Shown in pieces: positions 17,839 to 25,312 of a DNA stretch of 31,332 nt. This DNA is from Proteiniphilum sp. UBA5283 (GTDB lineage: Bacteria; Bacteroidota; Bacteroidia; Bacteroidales; Dysgonomonadaceae): contig DHSP01000001.1 of assembly GCA_002408485.1 (NCBI GenBank), forward strand, positions 16,130-47,461, in the 5' to 3' direction. Within the stretch, counting starts at the first letter, position 1. Each line of letters begins with the position of its first letter. A model generated the notes under the pieces. It was given only the letters and a program-made list of their open reading frames with translations, did no database searches and was not told where the DNA came from. The translations under genes were made by a program, and so were the position numbers.

Positions 17839-19101
17839 ATGCAAACAATGGACTCGTTTAATTTTGCCGGTAAAAAGGCATTCGTACGCGTGGACTTCAA
17901 TGTTCCGCTCGATGAGAACTTCAACATTACGGACGATACGCGCATCCGGGCAGCTATCCCTACGTTAAAAAAGATTTTGAAAGACGGAGGAAGCGTAATC
18001 GTAGGATCACATTTAGGCAGACCGAAAGGGCCAACTGATAAATATTCCCTCAAGCACATTCTTCCGCGCGTTTCCGAACTACTGGGCGTGGACGTACAAT
18101 TTGCCAGCGACTGTATTGGAGAAGAAGCCGAAGCCAAAGCGGCAGCGCTGAGGCCGGGAGAAGCCCTGCTTCTCGAGAACCTCCGTTTTTATGCCGAAGA
18201 AGAAGGAAAGCCCCGCGGACTGGCCGAAGACGCAAGCGAGGAAGAAACGGCAAAAGCGAAAAAGGCAGTGAAGGAATCGCAAAAAGAATTTACCAAAAAA
18301 CTGGCTTCCTATGCCGATGTATATGTGAACGACGCGTTTGGAACAGCTCACCGTGCACATGCATCTACTGCATTGATCGCCGACTATTTCGATGCCGATC
18401 ACAAACTTTTCGGTTATCTGCTACAGAATGAAATTGTTGCCGTGGAAAAAGTCATGAAAGATACGGAACGTCCCTTCACGGCAATTATGGGTGGATCAAA
18501 GGTTTCCACCAAGATCGAGATCATCAAAAACCTGCTGGATAAAGTAGACAACCTGATCCTTGCAGGAGGCATGACCTATACTTTTGCCAAGGCATTCGGG
18601 GGCAATATTGGAAACTCTATTGTAGAAAATGACAAGCTCGATCTGGCGAAAGAGATTGTGGAACTGGCGAAAGAGAAAGGCGTAAACCTCGTACTGGCAA
18701 CAGATGCCAAGACAGCTGACAGCTTCAGCAACGATGCCAAAACCGGCTTCGCCTCCGTAAACGAAATACCCGACGGATGGGAAGGACTTGACATAGGCCC
18801 CGAATCTGAAAAAGCGTTCACCGAGGTAATCAAAAACTCCAAAACAATCCTTTGGAACGGCCCGGTGGGTGTGTTCGAATTCGACAATTTCGACAAAGGC
18901 TCGCGTGCCGTATCAGATGCCATTGTAGAGGCTACCCAAAAAGGTGCTTTCTCCCTTGTTGGAGGCGGTGACTCGGTGGCGTGTGTGAACAAGTTCGGCC
19001 ACGCCGACAACGTTTCGTATGTCTCTACCGGCGGCGGAGCACTCCTGGAAATGATTGAAGGCAAAGTACTTCCCGGTGTGAAAGCAATCAGAGGATATTA
19101 A
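17839..19101 (+). CDS. pgk: Phosphoglycerate kinase
   Basis: The enzyme transfers phosphate from 1,3-bisphosphoglycerate to ADP, making ATP in glycolysis. The 420-residue product carries AFVRVDFNVPLD, GSHLGRPKG, LLLENLRF, YVNDAFGTAHRAHAS, the hinge/substrate segment TAIMGGSKVSTKIEIIKNLL, ILWNGPVGVFEF and GGGDSVACVNKFG. Between LRFYAEEEGKPRG and FTKKLASYADVYVNDAFG there is an acidic, lysine-rich insertion of about 30 residues, around residues 115-150, which accounts for the length above the usual 390-400. ATG 17839 and ATG 17848 are both possible starts. A strong terminator follows the stop. Confidence 0.97.
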   Translation: MQTMDSFNFAGKKAFVRVDFNVPLDENFNITDDTRIRAAIPTLKKILKDGGSVIVGSHLGRPKGPTDKYSLKHILPRVSELLGVDVQFASDCIGEEAEAKAAALRPGEALLLENLRFYAEEEGKPRGLAEDASEEETAKAKKAVKESQKEFTKKLASYADVYVNDAFGTAHRAHASTALIADYFDADHKLFGYLLQNEIVAVEKVMKDTERPFTAIMGGSKVSTKIEIIKNLLDKVDNLILAGGMTYTFAKAFGGNIGNSIVENDKLDLAKEIVELAKEKGVNLVLATDAKTADSFSNDAKTGFASVNEIPDGWEGLDIGPESEKAFTEVIKNSKTILWNGPVGVFEFDNFDKGSRAVSDAIVEATQKGAFSLVGGGDSVACVNKFGHADNVSYVSTGGGALLEMIEGKVLPGVKAIRGY

Positions 19102-19129
19102 TCCTTTCGTAATCCACAGTAAACTGATC

Positions 19130-19170
19130 AACGAGGGTGAAAGTCATTTATTTAACTTCACCCTCGTTTC
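19130..19170 (+). terminator. Terminator after pgk
   Basis: AACGAGGGTGAA (19130-19141) and TTCACCCTCGTT (19157-19168) form a perfect 12-base-pair stem around a 15-base AT-rich loop, beginning 28 bases after the stop. It is followed by TCTGATTCT, only moderately U-rich. The symmetry means it could also act for minus-strand transcription, but no minus gene lies near. Confidence 0.7.
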
Positions 19171-19279
19171 TGATTCTACTACCTTATAAAGTGAACGCAT
19201 TTTTCGTTTTTGCGATGACACAGGTCAACGGAATTTGGAAATTAGAAAGCGACGCTACGTTTTTCTCAGCATTTTTTTG

Positions 19280-19287
19280 TAATTTTG
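19280..19287 (+). promoter_or_regulatory. Probable -7 element for pheT
   Basis: TAATTTTG matches TAnnTTTG, 156 bases ahead of the pheT start, implying an unusually long leader for this window (about 150 bases). There is no canonical -33 TTTG. The leader contains the hairpin at 19314-19348 and a short direct repeat. The 341-base space between pgk and pheT holds no credible gene. Confidence 0.4.
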
Positions 19288-19313
19288 ACCTCAATTTCAA
19301 ACAGAACAGCATC

Positions 19314-19348
19314 GTTTGAATGAAACCGCACCTTTCACGGGTTCAAAC
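19314..19348 (+). other. Stem-loop in the pheT leader
   Basis: GTTTGAA (19314-19320) pairs with TTCAAAC (19342-19348), and TGAAA (19321-19325) pairs with TTTCA (19333-19337) around the seven-base loop CCGCACC. A four-base bulge, CGGG, sits on the 3' side. It has no U-tract, so it is not an ordinary terminator. Confidence 0.45.
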
Positions 19349-19415
19349 AGATTGCCCGAGACTGGCTTCCCAGTGCAAAAAAATTTGGCCTTGTCTCAAT
19401 CGTTCCGTTTCGGTC

Positions 19416-19434
19416 TGATTCAATTTGATTCAAT
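19416..19434 (+). repeat. Short direct repeat before pheT
   Basis: TGATTCAAT occurs at 19416-19424 and again at 19426-19434, one base apart (period 10), ending 9 bases before the pheT ATG. The 10-base period would place both copies on one DNA face. It may equally be chance in AT-rich sequence. Confidence 0.4.
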
Positions 19435-19443
19435 CTATTAACA

Positions 19444-21906
19444 ATGAATATTTCGTACAACTGGCTCAAAGAGTATCTGCAATTTGATTTATCTCCGCAG
19501 GAAACGGCAGACGCCCTCACCTCCATCGGACTGGAAACCGGGAGCGTGGAGGAAATCCAAACCATTAAAGGAGGACTGGAAGGCTTGGTCATCGGAGAAG
19601 TACTTACCTGTATGGATCACCCCAACTCCGATCACCTTCATCTGACGACTGTAAATATTGGTGATGGCAACGAACCGTTGAGGATTGTCTGTGGTGCGCC
19701 CAATGTGGCAGCCGGACAAAAGGTGGTGGTAGCTACCGTGGGTACTAAGCTTTATGCCGGAGAGGAAGAGTTTACGATAAAACGTTCAAAGATACGGGGC
19801 GAAGAGTCTTTGGGCATGATCTGTGCCGAAGATGAGATTGGCATCGGTACCTCGCACGACGGAATCATCGTGCTACCGGACGGGGCAGTTCCGGGCACCC
19901 CGGCCAGGGAATATTACAACGTAAAAAGCGACTGGGTACTGGAAGTAGACATCACCCCCAACAGGGTGGATGCAGCTTCCCACTTTGGCGTAGCACGCGA
20001 CCTGGCAGCCTGGCTCCAACAGGCCGGAAAGCCCTTTAAACTGGTCAAGCCGTCGGTCGACGGGTTTGCCATCGACAAAAATGAAGGAGGCATAGAGGTT
20101 GTGGTAGAAGACAGGGAAGCGTGCCCCCGCTACTCCGGACTCACCATCCGAGGCGTTACCGTGAGGGAGAGCCCCGACTGGCTGAAAAACAAGCTGTTGC
20201 TTATTGGCCTGCGTCCTATCAACAACATTGTGGACATCACCAACTTCGTGTTACACGAGACCGGACATCCCATGCACGCATTCGATGCAGCACACATCAG
20301 GGGGAACGAAGTGGTGGTGCGCACCATGCCCGAAGGAACAAAATTTGTGACTCTGGATGAGCAGGAACGCACGTTGAGCGAAAACGATCTGATGATCTGC
20401 AACGCCGAAGAGGGAATGTGTATTGCCGGTGTATTCGGCGGATTGGATTCGGGTGTAACCGAAACAACCAAAGATCTTTTTCTGGAATCGGCCTACTTCC
20501 ACCCCACCCGGGTACGAAAGACTGCCCGCAGACACGGATTAAACACCGATTCGTCGTTCCGCTTCGAACGCGGAGCCGATCCCAACAACACCGTCTATGT
20601 CCTGAAACGAGCCGCATTGCTGGTGAAAGAGCTGGCGGGAGGCGAAATAGAGGGCGAGATACGCGACATTTATCCTGTTTCCGTTGAAAAGCAGGTGATA
20701 ACATTATCCTACGACAAAACAACCAAACTGATCGGGAAAGAGATTCCGAAAGAGACAATCAAGCAGATCCTCCATAGCCTGGAGATTGAAATAGATCAGG
20801 AAACAGAAAACGAGCTCTCGCTCCGCATCCCTACCTACCGGGTAGATGTGACCCGCGATGTGGACGTGATTGAAGATATCCTTCGCATCTACGGATACAA
20901 CAACGTGGAGATCAGCGATGCACTGAAGGGTAACCTTTCTTACCAGACACCTACCGACCGGAAGCACAAACTGCAGACACTTATCTCGGAACAACTTTCG
21001 GCCAATGGTTTTGGTGAGATCATGAATAATTCGCTCACCAAAAAATCGTATTACGAACGGCTTGAGAATTATCCCGTGTCACACTGTGTTTCATTGCTGA
21101 ATCCATTGAGCAACGACCTGAGCGTGATGCGACAGACCTTGCTTTTCGGCGGTCTTGAAAGCATTTCATATAACCGCAACCGAAAGCATGGAGACCTTCG
21201 TTTTTACGAATTTGGGAACTGCTATTTCTTTGATGCGGATAAAAAAAGCGAAAACAATATCCTTGCCGAATATGCCGAAGACAACCGCATCGGGCTGTGG
21301 ATCTGCGGCAAGCGCACTCATAAGAACTGGGCCACGGCAGAAGAACAGAGCTCGGTCTTTGAACTGAAGGCTCACCTGGAAAATATCCTGAAAAGATTGG
21401 GTATCGGCAAAGATCAGATTGTGTGCGAACCGATACAGAATGAACTTTTCTCCACAGCCATGGATATTCGCACCTCCCGACAAAGAGTAGGCATCTTCGG
21501 AATCGTTTCCCCGAAAATTTGTCACCGGTTCGATATTGACACGGAGGTTTATTTTGCAGAGATGAGTTGGGACGCGCTGATGAAGGATACAGAAAAACTG
21601 TCGGTTCAGTTTACAGAGATTAGCAGATTCCCTGCAGTGAGCAGAGATTTGGCATTGCTGATTGACAAAAACATTTCCTTTGCACAAATCGAACAGATTG
21701 CGCTGAAGTCGGAAAAGAAACTACTGAAAGAAGTATCCCTCTTCGATGTGTATGAAGGTAAGAACCTGCCCGAGGGAAAGAAATCGTATGCGGTGAACTT
21801 CCTGTTGCAGGATGAAGCAAAAACACTGAACGATAAACAGATCGACGCCGTAATGCAAAAAATCAGACAGAATCTGGAAAAAGAACTGGGAGCACAGTTA
21901 CGGTAA
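19444..21906 (+). CDS. pheT: Phenylalanyl-tRNA synthetase beta subunit
   Basis: The beta subunit of the alpha2-beta2 enzyme that charges tRNA-Phe; it supports tRNA binding and editing of mischarged tyrosine. The 820 residues are full length. MNISYNWLKEYLQFDL opens the N-terminal domain, followed by the EMAP/tRNA-binding domain at about 40-150 (HPNSDHLHLTTVNIG, KIRGEESLGMICAEDEIG). The B3/4 editing domain lies at about 210-370 (IVDITNFVLHETGHPMHAFD), the B5 region at about 400-480 and the core fold up to about 700. A C-terminal FDX-ACB anticodon-binding domain starts near ISRFPAVSRDLALLID. pheS is not next to it; it must be elsewhere. The yebC-family gene follows 89 bases downstream on the same strand, so the two may be co-transcribed up to the shared terminator. 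Confidence 0.96.
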   Translation: MNISYNWLKEYLQFDLSPQETADALTSIGLETGSVEEIQTIKGGLEGLVIGEVLTCMDHPNSDHLHLTTVNIGDGNEPLRIVCGAPNVAAGQKVVVATVGTKLYAGEEEFTIKRSKIRGEESLGMICAEDEIGIGTSHDGIIVLPDGAVPGTPAREYYNVKSDWVLEVDITPNRVDAASHFGVARDLAAWLQQAGKPFKLVKPSVDGFAIDKNEGGIEVVVEDREACPRYSGLTIRGVTVRESPDWLKNKLLLIGLRPINNIVDITNFVLHETGHPMHAFDAAHIRGNEVVVRTMPEGTKFVTLDEQERTLSENDLMICNAEEGMCIAGVFGGLDSGVTETTKDLFLESAYFHPTRVRKTARRHGLNTDSSFRFERGADPNNTVYVLKRAALLVKELAGGEIEGEIRDIYPVSVEKQVITLSYDKTTKLIGKEIPKETIKQILHSLEIEIDQETENELSLRIPTYRVDVTRDVDVIEDILRIYGYNNVEISDALKGNLSYQTPTDRKHKLQTLISEQLSANGFGEIMNNSLTKKSYYERLENYPVSHCVSLLNPLSNDLSVMRQTLLFGGLESISYNRNRKHGDLRFYEFGNCYFFDADKKSENNILAEYAEDNRIGLWICGKRTHKNWATAEEQSSVFELKAHLENILKRLGIGKDQIVCEPIQNELFSTAMDIRTSRQRVGIFGIVSPKICHRFDIDTEVYFAEMSWDALMKDTEKLSVQFTEISRFPAVSRDLALLIDKNISFAQIEQIALKSEKKLLKEVSLFDVYEGKNLPEGKKSYAVNFLLQDEAKTLNDKQIDAVMQKIRQNLEKELGAQLR

Positions 21907-21995
21907 CTCCCCGAGAGAGTATCGAAACAAAGTATTAACATCATAATTCAAAACCCGCAGAGAAGCACCTAAGCAGATCCGGGTAACCTATAAAT

Positions 21996-22706
21996 ATGGG
22001 AAGAGCATTCGAATATCGCAAAGCAAGGAAAATGAAAAGGTGGGGCAACATGGCCCGCGTTTTTACAAAGTTGGGAAAAGAGATTACCATCGCCACCAAA
22101 TCGGGGGGACCCGACCCTGACACCAACCCTCGTCTGCGCGTGCTGGTGCAGCAGGCAAAAAAGGAGAATATGCCGAAAGACAACGTGGAACGGGCAATCA
22201 GGAAAGCAACAGACAAAGATGCATCGGACTACAAAGAGGTCGTTTATGAGGGATACGGACCACACGGCATAGCTGTGGTAGTGGAAACTGCCACCGACAA
22301 TCCTACGCGCACCGTGGCCAACGTACGCAGCTACTTCAATAAACATGGCGGATCACTGGGGACTACCGGCAGCCTGGAGTTTCTGTTCGACCATAAATGT
22401 GTGTTTAAAATTGCACCGAAAGAAGGTGTTTCCCTCGAAGATTTGGAACTGGAGCTCATAGATTACGGAGTGGACGAAGTGGATGTGGATGAAGAGGACA
22501 TCATTCTGTATGGAGATTTCAAATCGTATGCCGACATCCAGTCTTATCTGGAAGGAAATGGGTTTGAGATCCATTCGGCCGAATTTGAACGTATCCCCCA
22601 CGACACCAAGGAGCTGGACGAAGAGCAACGCGCCCAGATCGAGAAGCTGCTCGACAAGTTCGAGGAGGACGACGACGTGCAGAATGTGTTCCACAACATG
22701 GCGTAA
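21996..22706 (+). CDS. YebC/PmpR family protein
   Basis: YebC-family proteins are cytoplasmic, three-domain proteins described as DNA-binding regulators and, for some members, as factors that help ribosomes translate proline runs. The 236 residues include the family N-terminus MGRAFEYRKARKMKRWGNMARVF, then TKLGKEITIATKSGGPDPDTNPRLR, KKENMPKDNVERAIRKA, EGYGPHGIAVVVETATDNPTRT and FNKHGGSLGTTGSLEFLF. All are standard blocks. The N-terminus differs from the common MAGHSKWANIKHRK form, which I take to be the Bacteroidota version. The C-terminus ends in an acidic tail (EEDDDVQNVFHNMA). A strong terminator follows. Confidence 0.95.
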   Translation: MGRAFEYRKARKMKRWGNMARVFTKLGKEITIATKSGGPDPDTNPRLRVLVQQAKKENMPKDNVERAIRKATDKDASDYKEVVYEGYGPHGIAVVVETATDNPTRTVANVRSYFNKHGGSLGTTGSLEFLFDHKCVFKIAPKEGVSLEDLELELIDYGVDEVDVDEEDIILYGDFKSYADIQSYLEGNGFEIHSAEFERIPHDTKELDEEQRAQIEKLLDKFEEDDDVQNVFHNMA

Positions 22707-22752
22707 AGAGAAGGATCAGTATCCAGAGATTCGACAGTAGTCAAAAATAGAT

Positions 22753-22784
22753 AAAGCGAGGTATGAAACATATCTCGCTTTTTT
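22753..22784 (+). terminator. Intrinsic terminator after the yebC-family gene
   Basis: AAAGCGAGGTATG (22753-22765) and CATATCTCGCTTT (22769-22781) form a 13-pair stem with one G-U pair and an AAA loop, running directly into a T-tract (22779-22784). It is the clearest Rho-independent terminator in the window. Confidence 0.9.
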
Positions 22785-22852
22785 ATTTCACTCCTACTGG
22801 AAAACGAAATCAAAACCCGAACAGGAGATAATCGTTAAATTCATTTTTTTTC

Positions 22853-22883
22853 TTTGCATTATAGCGTCAAATTGATATGTTTG
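22853..22883 (+). promoter_or_regulatory. Consensus Bacteroidota promoter for the outer-membrane receptor gene
   Basis: TTTG at 22853-22856, exactly 19 bases, then TATGTTTG at 22876-22883 matches both halves of the TTTG-N19-TAnnTTTG consensus. The expected transcription start is near 22890, which excludes ATG codons at 22854 and 22890 and supports translation from 22908. Confidence 0.85.
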
Positions 22884-22907
22884 CACCGCATGCGTAAATT
22901 TTCATGT

Positions 22908-25301
22908 ATGAAGCGCACACACCCACTGCCTCTGTTGTTTTTGCTGCTGCTCCCTTTCTCTGCTCATGCCCAGCAAACAGCGCGTGTCTCGGGAGCGGTG
23001 AAGACAACGGAGAATGAAGCATTGCCCCATGCCACCGTACGCCTGGTGGACAGGGCCAATACCACCCGGGTATATGGCGGATCGACCGATGAGGAGGGTA
23101 AATTTTCCGTCGCCGTTCCCCGTGGCAACTATTCCATGGAGATCACCTACATCGGATACCGGAAACAGGAAGCTTCGGTACAGCTCGACGGGCACGTGGT
23201 TCTGCCCGATATCCTTCTGGCCGAAGACAGCCAACTGATGGACGAGGTGGTGATCACGGCCAAAAGCATCACTTATCATGCGGATGGTTATATAGCCGAA
23301 ATAGCAGCCAATCCCTTTTATAAAAATTACGACCTGGACCAGATCCTGATACTTACTCCGGGTACCAACGTGGTGCGCGATGAAATCAGCCTGTATGGCA
23401 AAAGGGTATCCAAAGTCTATGTGGACGGGCGGGAGGTGCGGATGCAGGGCAGGGAGCTGATGCAGTACCTGCGCAATTTCAACGGGCGCAACGTAAGGCG
23501 GATGGAGGTGGTTGCCGCCGGCGGCGTGGAGGAAGATGCCTCTTCCGCGGGCTCATCCATCATCAAGATAACCACCGTGAAATTGGATGACGGTGGCATG
23601 CTCACCGCCGGACAGAGCTCCAACCACAACAGCTACATCCATTATAACACCACGAATATCAATACACGCTGGCGAACCGGCAGGTGGTCCACCTATCTGA
23701 CCGGATCGTTTGTCAAAGGAAACTCCCTCTCATCCCGAAGCCTGGAGAACTTTTTTCACGATTCAGGCATAAGATTGTCGACCGAATCCTCATCGAAAGG
23801 GCATGTGCCGGGAAATATACTCTCCACCCTGGGGATAGGATATGATTTCGATGCGCGCAACCTGGTTACGGTGGAAGGCTCTTTCCGTTCCCGGCGAAAT
23901 CGCTCCCGCTCCGTTACGGACACCAGACAATGGGGCGTCACCGGTTTCGAGCAAACCACTTCAGGGATTTCCCATGGCAATAACAATGCAAAAATGTATA
24001 ACCTTTCACTGAACTACACCCACCTGTTCAACGAGAAGAGTTCACTGGTCTTCACGGCAGACCGGCTGCAGAATGATGGAGAGAAGAATCAGGAAAACGA
24101 CTATGCGTATATTAGCGGGGACAGTATGCAGTATAGGAACCGGAACAAAGAGAAAAACCTGATCCACACCGCAGCGGTTAACTGGGAAAGATCACTCCGG
24201 GAGAAGGACAAGTTGACGGCGGGCATAAAATATACCGACCTGTCTACCAAAAGCAATATGGATAACCTGTTGCTCGAGAATGGGATAGAAGATGAGATGG
24301 CCAGCTATATCGACCGGTATGATTATACCGAACAGGTGTATGCACTGTTTTCCAAATATGCACTCACCCACAGTGCTGTCAATGCCAATGTGGGTGTTCG
24401 GCTGGAGCATGCCGTCATCTCCCCGCGCTCGGCAATCAATCCCGAAAGAAACCGGGATCAGCGTTATACCGGCCTGTTCCCTGAGGTAGCGATCCATTAC
24501 GATCTCCACAAAGAAAAGGGGCATCGGATCACCCTGCAGTACAACCGTTCCATCGGGAGACCCTCCATGCAATCGCTCAACCCGTTGCTTATCCAGCAGA
24601 ATGAGTACAGTTACACTACCGGGAATCCGTTACTCAAACCCTCTTATTCGAATTTATACACATCGAGGTTCACGCTGTTCGACCGGTTCCTGCTGAATAT
24701 CTCCTACACCACTTCCAGAAACCGGCATCTTTATCTGGGTGTTGTCGATCCGGAGAACGATATCATCTACACCCGTCCGGAGAACGGAATGAAAAGCAGA
24801 AGCTTGGATATTTATATGGAGTATCCTTTGCGGCTCGGATCGTGGGGACAACTGAAACTGAACGGAAGTTATTCCCTCTATGAGGAACGATTTGAAGATC
24901 ATCACAAACAGAACGCTTCATGGGATACCGGTTTTTCCGGCACATTCCGCCTGCCTTACGATATCAACGTGATGGCGGATCTAAGATACACCCCATCCCG
25001 TAGGACATTGTACGCCAAACACTATTCATCCGTTTACAGCAATGTGATCATCAATAAACTGCTTATGAACAGAAGATTAACGGCATCGCTTATGTTTGGG
25101 GATATTTTTAATATGATCGGCGGCCAACGCTCCGATTCTTTCTTCGATGATTATTCCCAAAAACAGAGAGGCCTCTCCAGCACCTTCACCGTGATGGCAA
25201 GAGTCAGCTACACCTTCAACTGGGGAAACCGTTCCGCAAAAATCCGGCGGACCTCCGCCGGAAACACACCGGAACAAGGACGTATCAGCAGTGAAAATTA
25301 G
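22908..25301 (+). CDS. TonB-dependent receptor-like outer-membrane beta-barrel protein
   Basis: The 797-residue product starts MKRTHPLPLLFLLLLPFSAHAQQ, a signal peptide with cleavage after about AHA. Residues 25-110 are a CarboxypepD_reg-like sandwich (VSGAVKTTENEALPHATVRL, GNYSMEITYIGYRKQEASVQL) ending DEVVITAKS. A plug-like segment follows (DQILILTPGTNVV, RVSKVYVDGREVR, RRMEVVAAGG, SIIKITT). The remaining ~570 residues are barrel strands of the OMP_b-brl_3 type, with RPSMQSLNPLLIQQNEYSYTTGNPLLKPSYSN near the middle. It is short for a SusC protein, has no SusD gene beside it, and I see no clear TonB box. The ligand is unknown. It converges on the cysteine-peptidase-like operon with an 11-base gap. 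The 54-base longer frame is rejected because it starts before the promoter's transcription start. Confidence 0.88.
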   Translation: MKRTHPLPLLFLLLLPFSAHAQQTARVSGAVKTTENEALPHATVRLVDRANTTRVYGGSTDEEGKFSVAVPRGNYSMEITYIGYRKQEASVQLDGHVVLPDILLAEDSQLMDEVVITAKSITYHADGYIAEIAANPFYKNYDLDQILILTPGTNVVRDEISLYGKRVSKVYVDGREVRMQGRELMQYLRNFNGRNVRRMEVVAAGGVEEDASSAGSSIIKITTVKLDDGGMLTAGQSSNHNSYIHYNTTNINTRWRTGRWSTYLTGSFVKGNSLSSRSLENFFHDSGIRLSTESSSKGHVPGNILSTLGIGYDFDARNLVTVEGSFRSRRNRSRSVTDTRQWGVTGFEQTTSGISHGNNNAKMYNLSLNYTHLFNEKSSLVFTADRLQNDGEKNQENDYAYISGDSMQYRNRNKEKNLIHTAAVNWERSLREKDKLTAGIKYTDLSTKSNMDNLLLENGIEDEMASYIDRYDYTEQVYALFSKYALTHSAVNANVGVRLEHAVISPRSAINPERNRDQRYTGLFPEVAIHYDLHKEKGHRITLQYNRSIGRPSMQSLNPLLIQQNEYSYTTGNPLLKPSYSNLYTSRFTLFDRFLLNISYTTSRNRHLYLGVVDPENDIIYTRPENGMKSRSLDIYMEYPLRLGSWGQLKLNGSYSLYEERFEDHHKQNASWDTGFSGTFRLPYDINVMADLRYTPSRRTLYAKHYSSVYSNVIINKLLMNRRLTASLMFGDIFNMIGGQRSDSFFDDYSQKQRGLSSTFTVMARVSYTFNWGNRSAKIRRTSAGNTPEQGRISSEN

Positions 25302-25312
25302 CCGCGATCAAG

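Noticed and set aside
19288..19443. Possible T-box or Phe-rich leader peptide attenuator upstream of pheT
   Set aside because: No T-box sequence, no short ORF with Phe codons and no U-tract terminator are present; only a hairpin can be supported.
22707..22907. Search for a small gene or regulatory RNA between the yebC-family and receptor genes
   Set aside because: The space is explained by a terminator and a promoter, and no ORF with a credible start remains.
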